Shown here in pieces: positions 1 to 8,497 of a stretch of 32,296 bases of DNA (position 1 is the stretch's first letter; each line of letters starts with the position of its first letter). The stretch spans positions 1-32,296 of the forward strand of contig JAUSQI010000098.1 in NCBI GenBank assembly GCA_030652575.1, in the 5' to 3' direction. A program made the translations under genes and the position numbers. The notes beneath the pieces were generated by a model, which saw only the letters and a program-made list of their open reading frames with translations, made no database searches and had not been told where the DNA came from. This DNA is from Stagnimonas sp. (lineage in GTDB: Bacteria > Pseudomonadota > Gammaproteobacteria > Nevskiales > Nevskiaceae).

Positions 1-2334
1 CCGCCGGAAGACATCATCTTCGACCCGAACATCTTCGCGGTCGCGACCGGCATCGAGGCACACAACTATTACGGCAAGGACTTCATCGAGGCGGTGAAGT
101 GGATCAAGGCCAACCTGCCGCACGCCAAGATCAGCGGTGGCGTCTCGAACGTATCGTTCTCGTTCCGCGGCAACAACCACGTGCGCGAGTCGATCCACTC
201 GGTGTTCCTCTACCACGCGATCCGCGAGGGTATGGACATGGGCATCGTCAATGCGGGCGCGCTGATGGTCTACGACAGTCTCGATGCGGAACTGCGCGAA
301 CGTATTGAAGACGTCATCCACTTCCGACGCGAAGACGCGACCGATCGTCTGATCGACATTGCCGGCAAGTTCAAGGGCGAGAAGCAGGAGGCGCGGGTCG
401 AAGACCTCGCCTGGCGCGATCAGGAGGCCGGCAAACGCATCACCTATGCACTGGTGAAGGGCATCGACGCCTTCGTTGAAGCCGATACTGAAGCACTGCG
501 GCAGGAAATCTCTGCACGCGGCGGTCGCCCCATCGAGGTGATCGAAGGCCCGCTGATGGAGGGCATGAACGTCGTTGGTGATCTGTTCGGCGCGGGCAAG
601 ATGTTCCTGCCGCAGGTGGTGAAGAGCGCGCGCGTGATGAAGAAGGCTGTGGCCTATCTCATCCCCTTCATCGAGGCCGAGAAGAAGCCCGGTGATGTGG
701 CATCGAGCAAGGGCAAGATCCTGATGGCGACGGTGAAGGGCGATGTGCACGACATCGGCAAGAACATCGTCGGCGTCGTGCTCCAGTGCAACAACTACGA
801 TGTGGTCGACTTGGGCGTGATGGTCGCACCGCAGAAGATTCTCGATGCCGCGCGCGAACACAACGTCGACATCATCGGCCTCTCCGGACTCATCACGCCG
901 AGCCTCGACGAGATGGTGCATCTGGCGAAGGAGATGCAGCGCCAGGGTTTCACCATTCCGCTGCTGATTGGTGGGGCAACAACAAGTCGCGCGCATACGA
1001 GTGTGAAGATCGACCCGGCATATGAAGGCCCGGTGGTGTGGGTCAAGGACGCCTCGCGCTCGGTGCCGGTCGCTGCTGCACTCTTGAGCGACGAGCAGCG
1101 CCCGAAGCTGATGGCCGAAACGAAAGCCGAGTACGACCAGATTCGCGAGCGTCATGCCAACAAGAATCAGACCGAGCGATTTCTGCCGCTGGAGAAAGCG
1201 CGCGCCAATCGCACGCCCATCGAGTGGAAGGGCTATCACCCGTTCAGGCCGCGCATGCTGCTGCAGCAGACGCACGATGTCTGTGAAGGCCACGCTCGCG
1301 CCAGAGAGCCCGTCGAAGCAGAGGGAGTGAGCGCGAGCTCTGCGACGCCTCCCGCACCCACTTCGCTTCGCTCAGGCACCGTGTCGGCGTCGCACTGCGA
1401 TCACGTGCATCACGACCACGGCGTGCAGTACGTGAAGACCTTCACCGACTATCCGCTCGCCGAGCTGCGCGAGTTCATCGACTGGCAGCCGTTCTTCATC
1501 AGCTGGGAGCTGAAAGGTCGCTTCCCCGACCTGCTCAACAACCCGGCCTCGGGCGAGGCGGCGCGCAAGCTCTACGCCGATGCGCAGACCATGCTCGATG
1601 TGGCCATCAAGGAGAAGTGGATTCAGGCCAATGGCGTCATCGGCTTGTTCCCGGCCAATGCGGTGGGGGACGACATCGAGGTGTACACGGACGAGTCACG
1701 CAGCACCGTGAAAGCCACCCTGCGCAACCTGCGCCAGCAGGCCGAGCACCGCGACGGCGTGCCCAACCGTTCACTCGGGGATTACATCGCCCCGAAGGAA
1801 ACCGGCCTGCATGATTACGTCGGCGGTTTTGCCGTGACGACCGGCCTGGGCTGCCACGAGAAGGTGGCGCAGTTCAAGAAGGACAACGACGACTACAACG
1901 CCATCCTGCTCGAATCACTGGCAGATCGCCTCGCGGAATCCTTTGCCGAACGTCTGCACCAGCGCGTGCGCAAGGAGTTCTGGGGCCATTCCAATGACGA
2001 GGGCTTGAGCAACGAAGACCTCATCAACGAAAAATATGCAGGCATTCGTCCTGCACCGGGCTACCCGGCCTGCCCAGAGCACACCGAGAAGCTCACGCTG
2101 TGGCAGTTGCTTGATGCCGAAAAGAACACCGGCATCACGCTGACCGAAAGCATGGCGATGTGGCCGGGCGCATCGGTGAGCGGTTGGTATTACTCGCATC
2201 CGCAGGCGCAGTATTTCGTGCTCGGCCGCATCAACAAGGAGCAGACCGCCGACTACGCCAAGCGCAAGGGCTGGACCTTGCAGGAGGCCGAGAAGTGGCT
2301 CGCACCCAATCTGGGATACGAGCCTGAGGATTGA
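1..2334 (+). CDS. metH: Methionine synthase, cobalamin-dependent (3' part, truncated by window edge)
   Basis: The frame is open from the first base, so the start lies upstream; 777 codons are visible. MetH transfers a methyl group from 5-methyltetrahydrofolate via cobalamin to homocysteine in the cytoplasm. Codons 1 to about 125 are the end of the pterin-binding domain ([14 protein letters not shown]). A B12 cap domain follows. The B12-binding Rossmann domain has the DVHDIGKN motif, with the cobalt-ligating His at codon 250 (bases 748-750), then SGLITPS and LIGGATTSR. The reactivation domain has the AdoMet-binding [11 protein letters not shown] and ends [12 protein letters not shown], as in E. 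coli MetH. A linker of about 50 residues between the last two domains (bases about 1285-1430) is not expected from the family. It is rich in Ala/Ser/Pro and ends in a Cys/His cluster ([10 protein letters not shown]). Whether the homocysteine domain is in the same gene cannot be seen. Confidence 0.97.
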   Translation, partial: PPEDIIFDPNIFAVATGIEAHNYYGKDFIEAVKWIKANLPHAKISGGVSNVSFSFRGNNHVRESIHSVFLYHAIREGMDMGIVNAGALMVYDSLDAELRERIEDVIHFRREDATDRLIDIAGKFKGEKQEARVEDLAWRDQEAGKRITYALVKGIDAFVEADTEALRQEISARGGRPIEVIEGPLMEGMNVVGDLFGAGKMFLPQVVKSARVMKKAVAYLIPFIEAEKKPGDVASSKGKILMATVKGDVHDIGKNIVGVVLQCNNYDVVDLGVMVAPQKILDAAREHNVDIIGLSGLITPSLDEMVHLAKEMQRQGFTIPLLIGGATTSRAHTSVKIDPAYEGPVVWVKDASRSVPVAAALLSDEQRPKLMAETKAEYDQIRERHANKNQTERFLPLEKARANRTPIEWKGYHPFRPRMLLQQTHDVCEGHARAREPVEAEGVSASSATPPAPTSLRSGTVSASHCDHVHHDHGVQYVKTFTDYPLAELREFIDWQPFFISWELKGRFPDLLNNPASGEAARKLYADAQTMLDVAIKEKWIQANGVIGLFPANAVGDDIEVYTDESRSTVKATLRNLRQQAEHRDGVPNRSLGDYIAPKETGLHDYVGGFAVTTGLGCHEKVAQFKKDNDDYNAILLESLADRLAESFAERLHQRVRKEFWGHSNDEGLSNEDLINEKYAGIRPAPGYPACPEHTEKLTLWQLLDAEKNTGITLTESMAMWPGASVSGWYYSHPQAQYFVLGRINKEQTADYAKRKGWTLQEAEKWLAPNLGYEPED

Positions 2335-2346
2335 TACCGCACGCAC

Positions 2347-2375
2347 AAAAAAGCCCCGCATCTGCGGGGCTTTTT
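2347..2375. terminator. Bidirectional rho-independent terminator between metH and csbD-like gene
   Basis: Arms GCCCCGC (2353-2359) and GCGGGGC (2364-2370) pair around a 4-nt loop. The stem is preceded by a run of A and followed by TTTTT, so it can terminate on both strands. It starts 13 bp after the metH stop and ends 10 bp before the stop of the convergent gene, so one hairpin serves both. Confidence 0.9.
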
Positions 2376-2384
2376 CTTGAAGGT

Positions 2385-2798
2385 CTAGACGTGCTTCTTG
2401 GCTTCGTCTTTCGCACCTTTCACTTCTTCTTTCACGCCAGCAAACTTCTGCTTGGCTTCATCGGCGAGTTCCTTGGCCTTGGCCTTGGCTTCGTCAAAAA
2501 TCACGCCGGCTTTCTCACGCACGTCCTGTGCTTTTTCGCGCAGGGTATCGGCGGCTTCCTCAGCCTTGTCGACGGCCTTGGCGGCAAAGCTCTTCACTTC
2601 GCCAGCGGTGTTCTGCACTTCGCCTTCGGCGTGTTCGCGATGCCCTTTGGCGCGCATTTCGTCGTCGCCCAGCCATTTGCCAACCGTTGCCTTGGCGTTG
2701 CCCACGGCGGATTTCACCTGGCCTTGCACCTTGTCGGACGTACCGCTACCGAGCACGTCATCCACTTTTTCTTTGACAGACTTTTCCTGGGTTTGCAT
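2385..2798 (-). CDS. CsbD family stress protein with LEA-like helical tail
   Basis: The product has 137 residues. An open frame continues 31 codons upstream, but the ATG at 2798 has a good ribosome binding site (GGAGAAG) and begins the recognisable MQTQEKSVKEKVDDVLG. The first half resembles the CsbD domain (KVQGQVKSAVGNAKATVGK, then GHREHAEGEVQNTAG). CsbD-like proteins are small, abundant and induced by general stress, without a known enzymatic role. The second half, about residues 70-137, is almost wholly Ala/Lys/Glu/Asp in helical repeats (KAEEAAD, EKAQDVREKAG, DEAKAKAKELADEAK), like late-embryogenesis-abundant or apolipoprotein-type helices. It has no signal peptide or membrane segment, so it is probably cytoplasmic. 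It stands alone, divergent from the next gene. Confidence 0.82.
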   Translation of the reverse strand: MQTQEKSVKEKVDDVLGSGTSDKVQGQVKSAVGNAKATVGKWLGDDEMRAKGHREHAEGEVQNTAGEVKSFAAKAVDKAEEAADTLREKAQDVREKAGVIFDEAKAKAKELADEAKQKFAGVKEEVKGAKDEAKKHV

Positions 2799-2900
2799 TG
2801 ATCTTCTCCGTGGGGTTTTGATGCTCGCCGCAGCGAGTGCAGACACAGTGCGCGCACCCCATGAAGTGCCACTGAATGTCTCGCCCGGCATACTCGCCGC

Positions 2901-3560
2901 ATGAACAAACCCAACTCCAGGCGTCGATTGGCCACCTTGCCCAAAAAACCTCTAATGCTTCTGGCAGGGGCGATCTTGCTGGTCGGCATCGCCGTGACCT
3001 GGTGGTTCATGCACGCGCGTCGGCCACCGCCGCCGCATCCTGAAACAGCCTTGTTCCGTCACATTGAAGAGCCTCGTGTCGTGCTCGCCGACGTGTTTCG
3101 CAGCTACGACAGCGAAGCGGCCGTTGCCACGCCACTGGAAGCCGCAGGCCTCACCGTAATCCGCAAGGTGCAGCAACGGCCCGAAGACCCGCGTTATCCC
3201 TTGCGGCGCATGGCCACCTTCACGGTGCTGAGCTACAAGCATCTCGATTGCGAAGGCACGCTGATACTGGAATTTTTCAACGACCGGCTGATGGAAGCCG
3301 ACTTTCGTCCCGACGATGCCGCACGCTACGCCCCGCGCCTGCGTCGCGCCTATCCGATATTGCGCAGCACCGGCACCGGTCACGCCGAGGCGACGGCCGC
3401 ACCGCTGCGCATGTGGTCGAGCGTGGAACTGGCCAAGAGCAAAGTCGGGCGCTCCCTCGGCACCGAAGGCATGGTGCTGTGGCAAGACCTGCGACTGATT
3501 GCACAGCGCGACGATTGGGATGCGCGCTACGGCACCATCCCAATCCCCAGCAATCGCTAA
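2901..3560 (+). CDS. Hypothetical membrane-anchored protein
   Basis: I do not recognise this 219-residue protein. A basic N-terminus (KPNSRRRLATLPKK) precedes one hydrophobic segment at about residues 18-37. A proline-rich spacer (RRPPPPHPE) and a soluble domain of about 170 residues follow, so it is probably a signal-anchored protein facing the periplasm. The soluble part carries LDCEGTLILEFFNDRLMEADFRP and MWSSVELAKSKVG, suggesting a compact alpha/beta fold. The ATG used has only a weak ribosome binding site. It is divergent from the csbD-like gene and ends 6 bp from the stop of the convergent methyltransferase gene. Coding bias and a clean frame support a real gene; function is unknown. 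Confidence 0.75.
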   Translation: MNKPNSRRRLATLPKKPLMLLAGAILLVGIAVTWWFMHARRPPPPHPETALFRHIEEPRVVLADVFRSYDSEAAVATPLEAAGLTVIRKVQQRPEDPRYPLRRMATFTVLSYKHLDCEGTLILEFFNDRLMEADFRPDDAARYAPRLRRAYPILRSTGTGHAEATAAPLRMWSSVELAKSKVGRSLGTEGMVLWQDLRLIAQRDDWDARYGTIPIPSNR

Positions 3561-3566
3561 CTCAAC

Positions 3567-4385
3567 TCAGGGTTTGACGAAGCGCAGCGTCATGCGGTCG
3601 GACTCGCCGATTGCCAGATACTTGGCCTTGTCGGTTTCGCCTTCGGCCAGGCGCGGCGGCAGGGTCCACACGCCCTTGGCGTAGTCCTTGGTGTCTTTCG
3701 GGTTGTCGTTGACGTCGCTTTCGCTCTCGAAGCGAAACCCCACAGCCAGTGCCAGACGCTTCACTTCGTCTTCGGTGACGTAGCCTGAGTCCTTCATTTT
3801 CTCAAGGCTGGTGCCGGGTGCGGCGCGGTGTTCCACCACGCCCAGCACGCCACCCGGTTTCAGCGCCTTGAACATCGCGGCGAACACCTGCGGCGCGATG
3901 TCTGCATCCATCCAGTTGTGCACATTGCGGAAGGTCAGCACGCGGTCGGCCGTGCCCGCGGGCGCGATGGTCCAGTGATCCGGTTCGCCGAGCGTGGTGA
4001 TGGCCACGTTGCCGTAGCGCGCCGGGTCAGCGCGCAGCTTTTCGACGAAGCTGGTCATGCCCTTGGCCTGGTAGGCCGGTGATTTTTCGGTGAGCGCAAA
4101 GCCGGCGGCAATGTACTGGCCCTTGTCCTTCAGGTAAGGCGCGAGGATTTCGGTGTACCAACCGCCGCCCGGCCAGATTTCCACCACGGTCATGTTCGGC
4201 TGCACATTGAAAAATGCCAGCGTCTCCTGCGGGTGACGATAGACATCGCGGGCACGGAATGCGGCCGTGCGTTCGGGCGCGGCAATCGCATCGGCCAGCG
4301 CCGTTGGCATCGGTGCGGCATGCGCCGTGGCCCCGAGCGACAGTACCGCGGCAAACGCTGCGCGCATCACAAGATTCGATTTCAT
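3567..4385 (-). CDS. Exported class I SAM methyltransferase-like protein
   Basis: The product has 272 residues from the ATG at 4385, which has GGAGTG upstream; the frame is open 21 codons further, but those lack signal-peptide character. The N-terminus is a typical Sec signal peptide (MKSNLVMRAA, hydrophobic core, then AHA cleavage near residue 23). The mature part has a methyltransferase fold: motif I is VVEIWPGGGWYTEIL (residues 67-81), then TFRNVHNWM and ALKPGGVLGVVEHRA. It matches what I know as the COG4798 type of predicted methyltransferase, which is often annotated with a signal peptide. SAM is not normally available in the periplasm, so substrate and even activity are open. It lies 68 bp downstream of slyD on the same strand and may be cotranscribed. 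Confidence 0.85.
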   Translation of the reverse strand: MKSNLVMRAAFAAVLSLGATAHAAPMPTALADAIAAPERTAAFRARDVYRHPQETLAFFNVQPNMTVVEIWPGGGWYTEILAPYLKDKGQYIAAGFALTEKSPAYQAKGMTSFVEKLRADPARYGNVAITTLGEPDHWTIAPAGTADRVLTFRNVHNWMDADIAPQVFAAMFKALKPGGVLGVVEHRAAPGTSLEKMKDSGYVTEDEVKRLALAVGFRFESESDVNDNPKDTKDYAKGVWTLPPRLAEGETDKAKYLAIGESDRMTLRFVKP

Positions 4386-4453
4386 TCCAGGCACTCCGTG
4401 TTGAGGTGTCGTTCTGACCCGCAGACGCGCGCAGCGTTCCCGCTGCATCGCAC

Positions 4454-4936
4454 TCAGTGGTGATGACCACCGGGACCGTGGGCGTGGCCGTGCTGCATTT
4501 CTTCGATGGTCGCGTCGCGCACGCTGGTCACTTCCACGTCGAAATGCAGCGTCTGACCCGCCAGCGCGTGGTTGCCGTCGAGCGTCACGGTGTCGCCTTC
4601 CACCGCCATCACGGTGACGAGCACCGGGCCCATGTTGCTCTCGGCCTGGAACTGCATGCCGACTTCCGGCGTCATGTCGTCAGGGAACATCGAACGCGGT
4701 GCCGTCTGCAGCAAGGCTTCGATACGCGGGCCATAGCCTTCTTCCGGTGTGACGTCGACCTTGAAAGCATCGCCCTTCACCTTGCCCGCCATCGCCTTCT
4801 CAAGGCCGGGCACGATGTTGCCACCGCCGTGCAGGTAGGTCAGCGGCTCCGCGCCGCGCGAGCTGTCGATGACCGTGCCCGCGTCGTCGGTGAGGGTGTA
4901 ATGGAACTGGACAACACAGCGGGGGCCGATCTGCAT
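4454..4936 (-). CDS. slyD: FKBP-type peptidyl-prolyl isomerase SlyD
   Basis: The product has 160 residues, starting at the ATG preceded by GGAGTT. It is a cytoplasmic prolyl isomerase and chaperone of the SlyD family. The FKBP half-domains flank an insert-in-flap chaperone domain: VVQFHYTLTDDAGTVIDSS, then PLTYLHGGGNIVPGLEKAM, then EEGYGPR, and finally DGNHALAGQTLHFDVEV, all hallmarks of SlyD. The C-terminus is a short histidine-rich tail (HGHAHGPGGHHH). In E. coli a longer tail binds nickel and serves hydrogenase maturation. The tail here is short and has no cysteines, so metal binding is possible but weaker evidence. The gene sits 66 bp below the SDR gene. Confidence 0.93.
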   Translation of the reverse strand: MQIGPRCVVQFHYTLTDDAGTVIDSSRGAEPLTYLHGGGNIVPGLEKAMAGKVKGDAFKVDVTPEEGYGPRIEALLQTAPRSMFPDDMTPEVGMQFQAESNMGPVLVTVMAVEGDTVTLDGNHALAGQTLHFDVEVTSVRDATIEEMQHGHAHGPGGHHH

Positions 4937-5002
4937 GAAAACTCCGGCGCACGAGGCGCGTTAACGGTGAATTGCGGACGCGCAGTTTATTCGCAATGCG
5001 GC

Positions 5003-5773
5003 CTACCAAGGCACCGGGCTGCCGTCCCAGGCAAAGAAACCGCCGGTATCGGCTGCGCTTAGGCCATCCATCACCGCCAGTAAATGAGTCGCGGACTGCT
5101 CGGTGCTGAAGAGCTTGCCCTCGGCGACATTGGCGCTGAACGGCTTGGAGAGCGCGGTATCGACCGTGCCGGGATGCAATGCCGCAACGATGAGATTGGG
5201 TGCGCGGCGCGCGGCCTCGATGGCGAAGGTGCGGGTGATCTGGTTCTGCGCCGCCTTGGCAGCGCGATAGCTGTACCAGCCACCGAGTCGGTTGTCGCCG
5301 ATCGAACCGACGCGGGCAGAAAGACTGGCAAACACCGCGCGCTGGTCGTGCGTCAGCAGTTTGAGAAAATGCTTGGCGGCCAGGGCAGGGCCTAGCGTGT
5401 TGACGCTGATGCTGGCCAGCAGCGCGTCGGGATTGAAGTCTTCCAGCCGCCGCTCGGGCTTGATGCCGCGCGCCGGGTCGTGCAGCAGGCCTGCGACATT
5501 GAGCACCAGATGCAGGCGGTCGGTCTCGCGCCGCACGGTGTCGGCAGCGATCACAAAGTCTTGTTCGCGCGTGACATCGAGTGCCAGCACGCGCAGACGC
5601 TCTGGATGTTGCTGCGCGAGCGCGGCAAGTTCAGTCGCGCTGCCGGGCTTGCGGCAGGCGGCGTAGACGAGATTGCAGTGCGGCAACGCCAGCAGGGCGC
5701 GCACCAGTGCCAGCCCCAAGCCCTGGCTTGCACCGGTGACGAGTGCGTTGAGCGGGAACGCAGGGCTATCCAT
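5003..5773 (-). CDS. Short-chain dehydrogenase/reductase (C-factor-like)
   Basis: This is a 256-residue SDR of classical length. The N-terminal dinucleotide motif is TGASQGLG (residues 13-20). The NAG-like motif is LNVAG (91-95), the active-site serine lies in the FASLSARVGS segment (about 150-152), and the catalytic Tyr169 and Lys173 form YRAAK. It most resembles the C-factor/CsgA-like SDRs that use NAD(P)H with unknown substrates. It starts 13 bp after the emrB stop, with AGGTGGTGA as ribosome binding site, so it is very probably the third gene of the emrA-emrB unit. Its role beside a drug pump is not evident; modification of the exported compound is one possibility. Confidence 0.88.
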   Translation of the reverse strand: MDSPAFPLNALVTGASQGLGLALVRALLALPHCNLVYAACRKPGSATELAALAQQHPERLRVLALDVTREQDFVIAADTVRRETDRLHLVLNVAGLLHDPARGIKPERRLEDFNPDALLASISVNTLGPALAAKHFLKLLTHDQRAVFASLSARVGSIGDNRLGGWYSYRAAKAAQNQITRTFAIEAARRAPNLIVAALHPGTVDTALSKPFSANVAEGKLFSTEQSATHLLAVMDGLSAADTGGFFAWDGSPVPW

Positions 5774-5786
5774 TTGACGTCACCAC

Positions 5787-7370
5787 CTAATGGGAAGGTT
5801 CCGCACCGGCCGTCGGGCTCGGCGGCTTGTCGGCAAACGGCAGCAGCAGCACCGCGAATGCACAGAGCGCGGACATCATCAGCATGGTGTCGTTGAAGCT
5901 CATCACCGCCGCCTGCTGCTGCACCAGCCGGTGCATGTAGCCCAGCGTGGCGGCACTGCCCTGCGCGCCCAGCTCGGGGCTTAAGTAGGCACTGCCCTGG
6001 GCGAGCATTTCGCGCACCGGCGCGCGCGCGTCGTTGATCGAGTTGGACAGGTGGCTGTAGTGAAACCACTGCCGGTCGTGCAGGTTGGTGTTGATGAGTG
6101 CGAGGCCGATCGCACCGCCGAGATTGCGCATGAGGTTGAACAGGCCGGAGCCGTTCTTCACCTCCTCCGGCTTGAGCGTGCCGATGGCAAGGCCGGTCAT
6201 GGTGATCATGCAGAACATGAAACCGTGGCCGCGCATCACCTGCGGCCAGAAGAACTGCCAAAAGCCGGCGTCGGCGGTGAGATGCGCATTGAGCCAGGTG
6301 CCGGCGGCGGCCATCGACAGGCCATAGGCGAGCAGAATGCGCAGATCGACCTTCGCCGCGAGCTTGCCGACCAGCGGCGCGGTCATGAACATGCAGACGC
6401 CCATCACCATCATCACCTTGCCGATCTGCAAGCTGTTGTAGTCGCGCACGCCACCCAGGAACGTGGGCACGATGAACACCATGCCGTAGAGCATCACGCC
6501 GACGACGAACGCAACCACCGAGCCGAAGGCGAAATTGCGATTGCCGTAGGTGCGCAGCTGCACGATGGGGTTGGCCGAAGTGAAGGCGCGCCAGAAAAAC
6601 AGCGCACCACCAATCACCATCGCAATCGCCATGTTGCGCACGGTTTCGTCCTGCAGCCAGTCGTGGCGCGGTCCTTCGTCCAGCACGAACTCCAGGCTGC
6701 CGAGAAACAGCGCCATCGTTGCCAGGCCGAATAGATCAATGGTGCGCAGCAGGCTCCAGTCCGGCAGGTCGAAGCGCACGTTCTTCCACACCACCATGCT
6801 CAGCAGCACGCCGGGCACCACGTTGATGAAGAACAGCCAGTGCCAGCTGAAGGTCGCCGTCAGATAGCCGCCGATCGTCGGCCCCAGCGCAGGCGCGGTG
6901 GTCATCGCGAGGCCCACCAGCACGGTCGGCAAGGTGCGTTTTTCGGGTGGGAACAACAGATAGATCGACCCCAGCGTGGTGGGGATCATGCCGCCGCCGA
7001 GGAAGCCCTGCAGCACGCGGAAGAAGATCATGCTCTCGATGTTCCAGGCCAGGCCGCACATCAGGCTGGCCAGCGTGAAGCCGATCGCGCAGGTCACGAA
7101 GTAGACGCGCGTGGACATCATCCGCGACAGATAGCCACTGAGCGGAATGGCGATCACTTCGGCGATGAGATAGCTGGTCTGCACCCAGGTGAGTTCGTCG
7201 GCGCTGGCCGAAAGCCCGGCCTGGATTTCGCGCAGCGAACTCGCGACGATCTGGATATCCAGAATCGCCATGAAGTTGCCGAAGATCATGCCGATGTAGC
7301 CGAACCACGCCATGCGCAGCTTGCGCTTGGCGTCTTCCTCCTCGCGGCTGAGCATGCGCGCGGCGCTCAT
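5787..7370 (-). CDS. emrB: DHA2-family MFS drug transporter, EmrB/QacA type
   Basis: The product has 527 residues and the 14-helix size of the DHA2 family. The start is taken at the ATG at 7370, just past the emrA stop and behind AAAGGA; an ATG five codons on is possible. The DHA2 signature LDIQIVASSL is at residues 37-46, and the antiporter motif C appears as APALGPTIGGYL. The protein would span the inner membrane and export hydrophobic drugs by proton exchange, delivering them through the EmrA-like adaptor and the TolC-like channel encoded across the divergent promoter. The open frame upstream of 7370 overlaps the end of emrA and is unlikely to be used. EmrB is a family-level name; the substrate is unknown. 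Confidence 0.93.
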   Translation of the reverse strand: MSAARMLSREEEDAKRKLRMAWFGYIGMIFGNFMAILDIQIVASSLREIQAGLSASADELTWVQTSYLIAEVIAIPLSGYLSRMMSTRVYFVTCAIGFTLASLMCGLAWNIESMIFFRVLQGFLGGGMIPTTLGSIYLLFPPEKRTLPTVLVGLAMTTAPALGPTIGGYLTATFSWHWLFFINVVPGVLLSMVVWKNVRFDLPDWSLLRTIDLFGLATMALFLGSLEFVLDEGPRHDWLQDETVRNMAIAMVIGGALFFWRAFTSANPIVQLRTYGNRNFAFGSVVAFVVGVMLYGMVFIVPTFLGGVRDYNSLQIGKVMMVMGVCMFMTAPLVGKLAAKVDLRILLAYGLSMAAAGTWLNAHLTADAGFWQFFWPQVMRGHGFMFCMITMTGLAIGTLKPEEVKNGSGLFNLMRNLGGAIGLALINTNLHDRQWFHYSHLSNSINDARAPVREMLAQGSAYLSPELGAQGSAATLGYMHRLVQQQAAVMSFNDTMLMMSALCAFAVLLLPFADKPPSPTAGAEPSH

Positions 7371-7374
7371 CGCA

Positions 7375-8406
7375 TCAATCCTTTGGCTTGGTGTCGATGA
7401 CGGCTTCCACACTCATGCCGGCGCGCAGTTTGCCGGCGAGCTGCTCGGGCACTTGCAGCGTCAGCTTCACCGGCACGCGCTGCACGATCTTGGTGAAGTT
7501 GCCGGTCGCGTTGTCGGGTGGCAGCAGCGCGAATTCGGCACCGCTGGCGGGTGCGACGCTCTCCACCGTCGCGGTGATCTTCTGGTCGGGGAAGGCATCC
7601 ACTTCAACCTCTGCCGTCTGGCCGATCACCACTTTGGTGAGCTGCGTTTCCTTGTAGTTGGCCTCGACCCACACCGTGGGTGAGACCAGTGACAGCAGAC
7701 GCTGGCCGGGGGCGATGCGCTCACCGAGCTTGGCCGAAAGATTGCCGACGAGGCCATCGGTCGCGGCGCGCAGGGTGGTGGCTTCGAGGTCGAGTTCGGC
7801 GAGCTTCACGGCGGCGCGGGCAGCCTCGCCCTGTGCTTCGAGGCTGGCGCGCTGCGCGACGACCGTATCGACCTGTGTGCGTGCCGCCTTCACGCCGGCG
7901 CTGCCGCGCGTCACAGCCGCGTTGGCCGCACTTTGCGCGGCGGTGGCGGTATCGAGCCGCGCCTGGGTCGCAACCCCTTCGCGCACCAGCGAATCGGCGC
8001 GCACATAGTCTTTCTTGATGCGGCCCTGATCGGCCTGGGCGCTCAACAGGCCGGCGCGGGCTTCGTCCACCATCGCCGCCTGCATGGCCTGCTGGCGCTC
8101 GTTGGTGATGAGCGCGGCTTCGGCCTCGGCGACCTTGGCGCGGGCATTGGCGAGGCGTGCTTCGTAATCACGCGGGTCGATGCGCACCAGTACGTCGCCT
8201 TTTTTCACCGACTGGTTATCGCGCACCGCAACTTCGATGATCTCGCCCCCAACGCGCGGCGTGATGCTGGCGATGTCGGCACGCACGTAGGCGTTGTCGG
8301 TGCTCTGCTGCCAGCGGCCCACCTTGTAGTAGTGGTGCGCCCACAGCGCACCACCCACAACCACGGCTACCAGCACCACAACCCGGACGATTTGTTTTGC
8401 GGCCAT
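7375..8406 (-). CDS. emrA: HlyD-family membrane fusion protein, EmrA type
   Basis: The product has 343 residues, starting at an ATG 9 bp after a strong AAGGAG. One N-terminal membrane anchor (residues about 6-23) is followed by STDNAYVRADIASITPRVGGEI, the biotinyl-lipoyl half typical of EmrA. Then come a long alpha-helical hairpin (Ala/Glu/Arg-rich, about residues 75-190) and a beta-barrel region with LGERIAPGQRLLSLVSP and VWVEANYKETQL. Such adaptors link an inner-membrane MFS pump to an outer-membrane channel. It is the first gene of emrA-emrB-SDR and faces the tetR gene across 91 bp holding a palindromic operator. Confidence 0.94.
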   Translation of the reverse strand: MAAKQIVRVVVLVAVVVGGALWAHHYYKVGRWQQSTDNAYVRADIASITPRVGGEIIEVAVRDNQSVKKGDVLVRIDPRDYEARLANARAKVAEAEAALITNERQQAMQAAMVDEARAGLLSAQADQGRIKKDYVRADSLVREGVATQARLDTATAAQSAANAAVTRGSAGVKAARTQVDTVVAQRASLEAQGEAARAAVKLAELDLEATTLRAATDGLVGNLSAKLGERIAPGQRLLSLVSPTVWVEANYKETQLTKVVIGQTAEVEVDAFPDQKITATVESVAPASGAEFALLPPDNATGNFTKIVQRVPVKLTLQVPEQLAGKLRAGMSVEAVIDTKPKD

Positions 8407-8462
8407 CGCTTGAAACTCCTTGAGAGTGCAGATGCTGCTTGCGGCACATCACTGCGGTTGTT

Positions 8463-8482
8463 ACTGTAACGAACGTTACAGT
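8463..8482. promoter_or_regulatory. Palindromic operator between emrA and tetR
   Basis: ACTGTAACGAACGTTACAGT is an inverted repeat with two perfect 9-bp arms around a central AA. It lies in the 91-bp divergent region, 56 bp before emrA and 15 bp before tetR. Its size and symmetry fit a TetR dimer, so binding by the adjacent TetR repressor on both promoters is the simplest reading. The pairing is seen directly; the binding protein is inferred. Confidence 0.85.
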
Positions 8483-8497
8483 TCACTTTAGGCGACG

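Noticed and set aside
2331-2904. Plus-strand frames of 156 and 168 codons opposite the csbD-like gene
   Set aside because: They cross the terminator hairpin and are the antisense of a Lys/Ala/Glu-rich protein, which yields Phe/Ser/Leu-rich artefacts.
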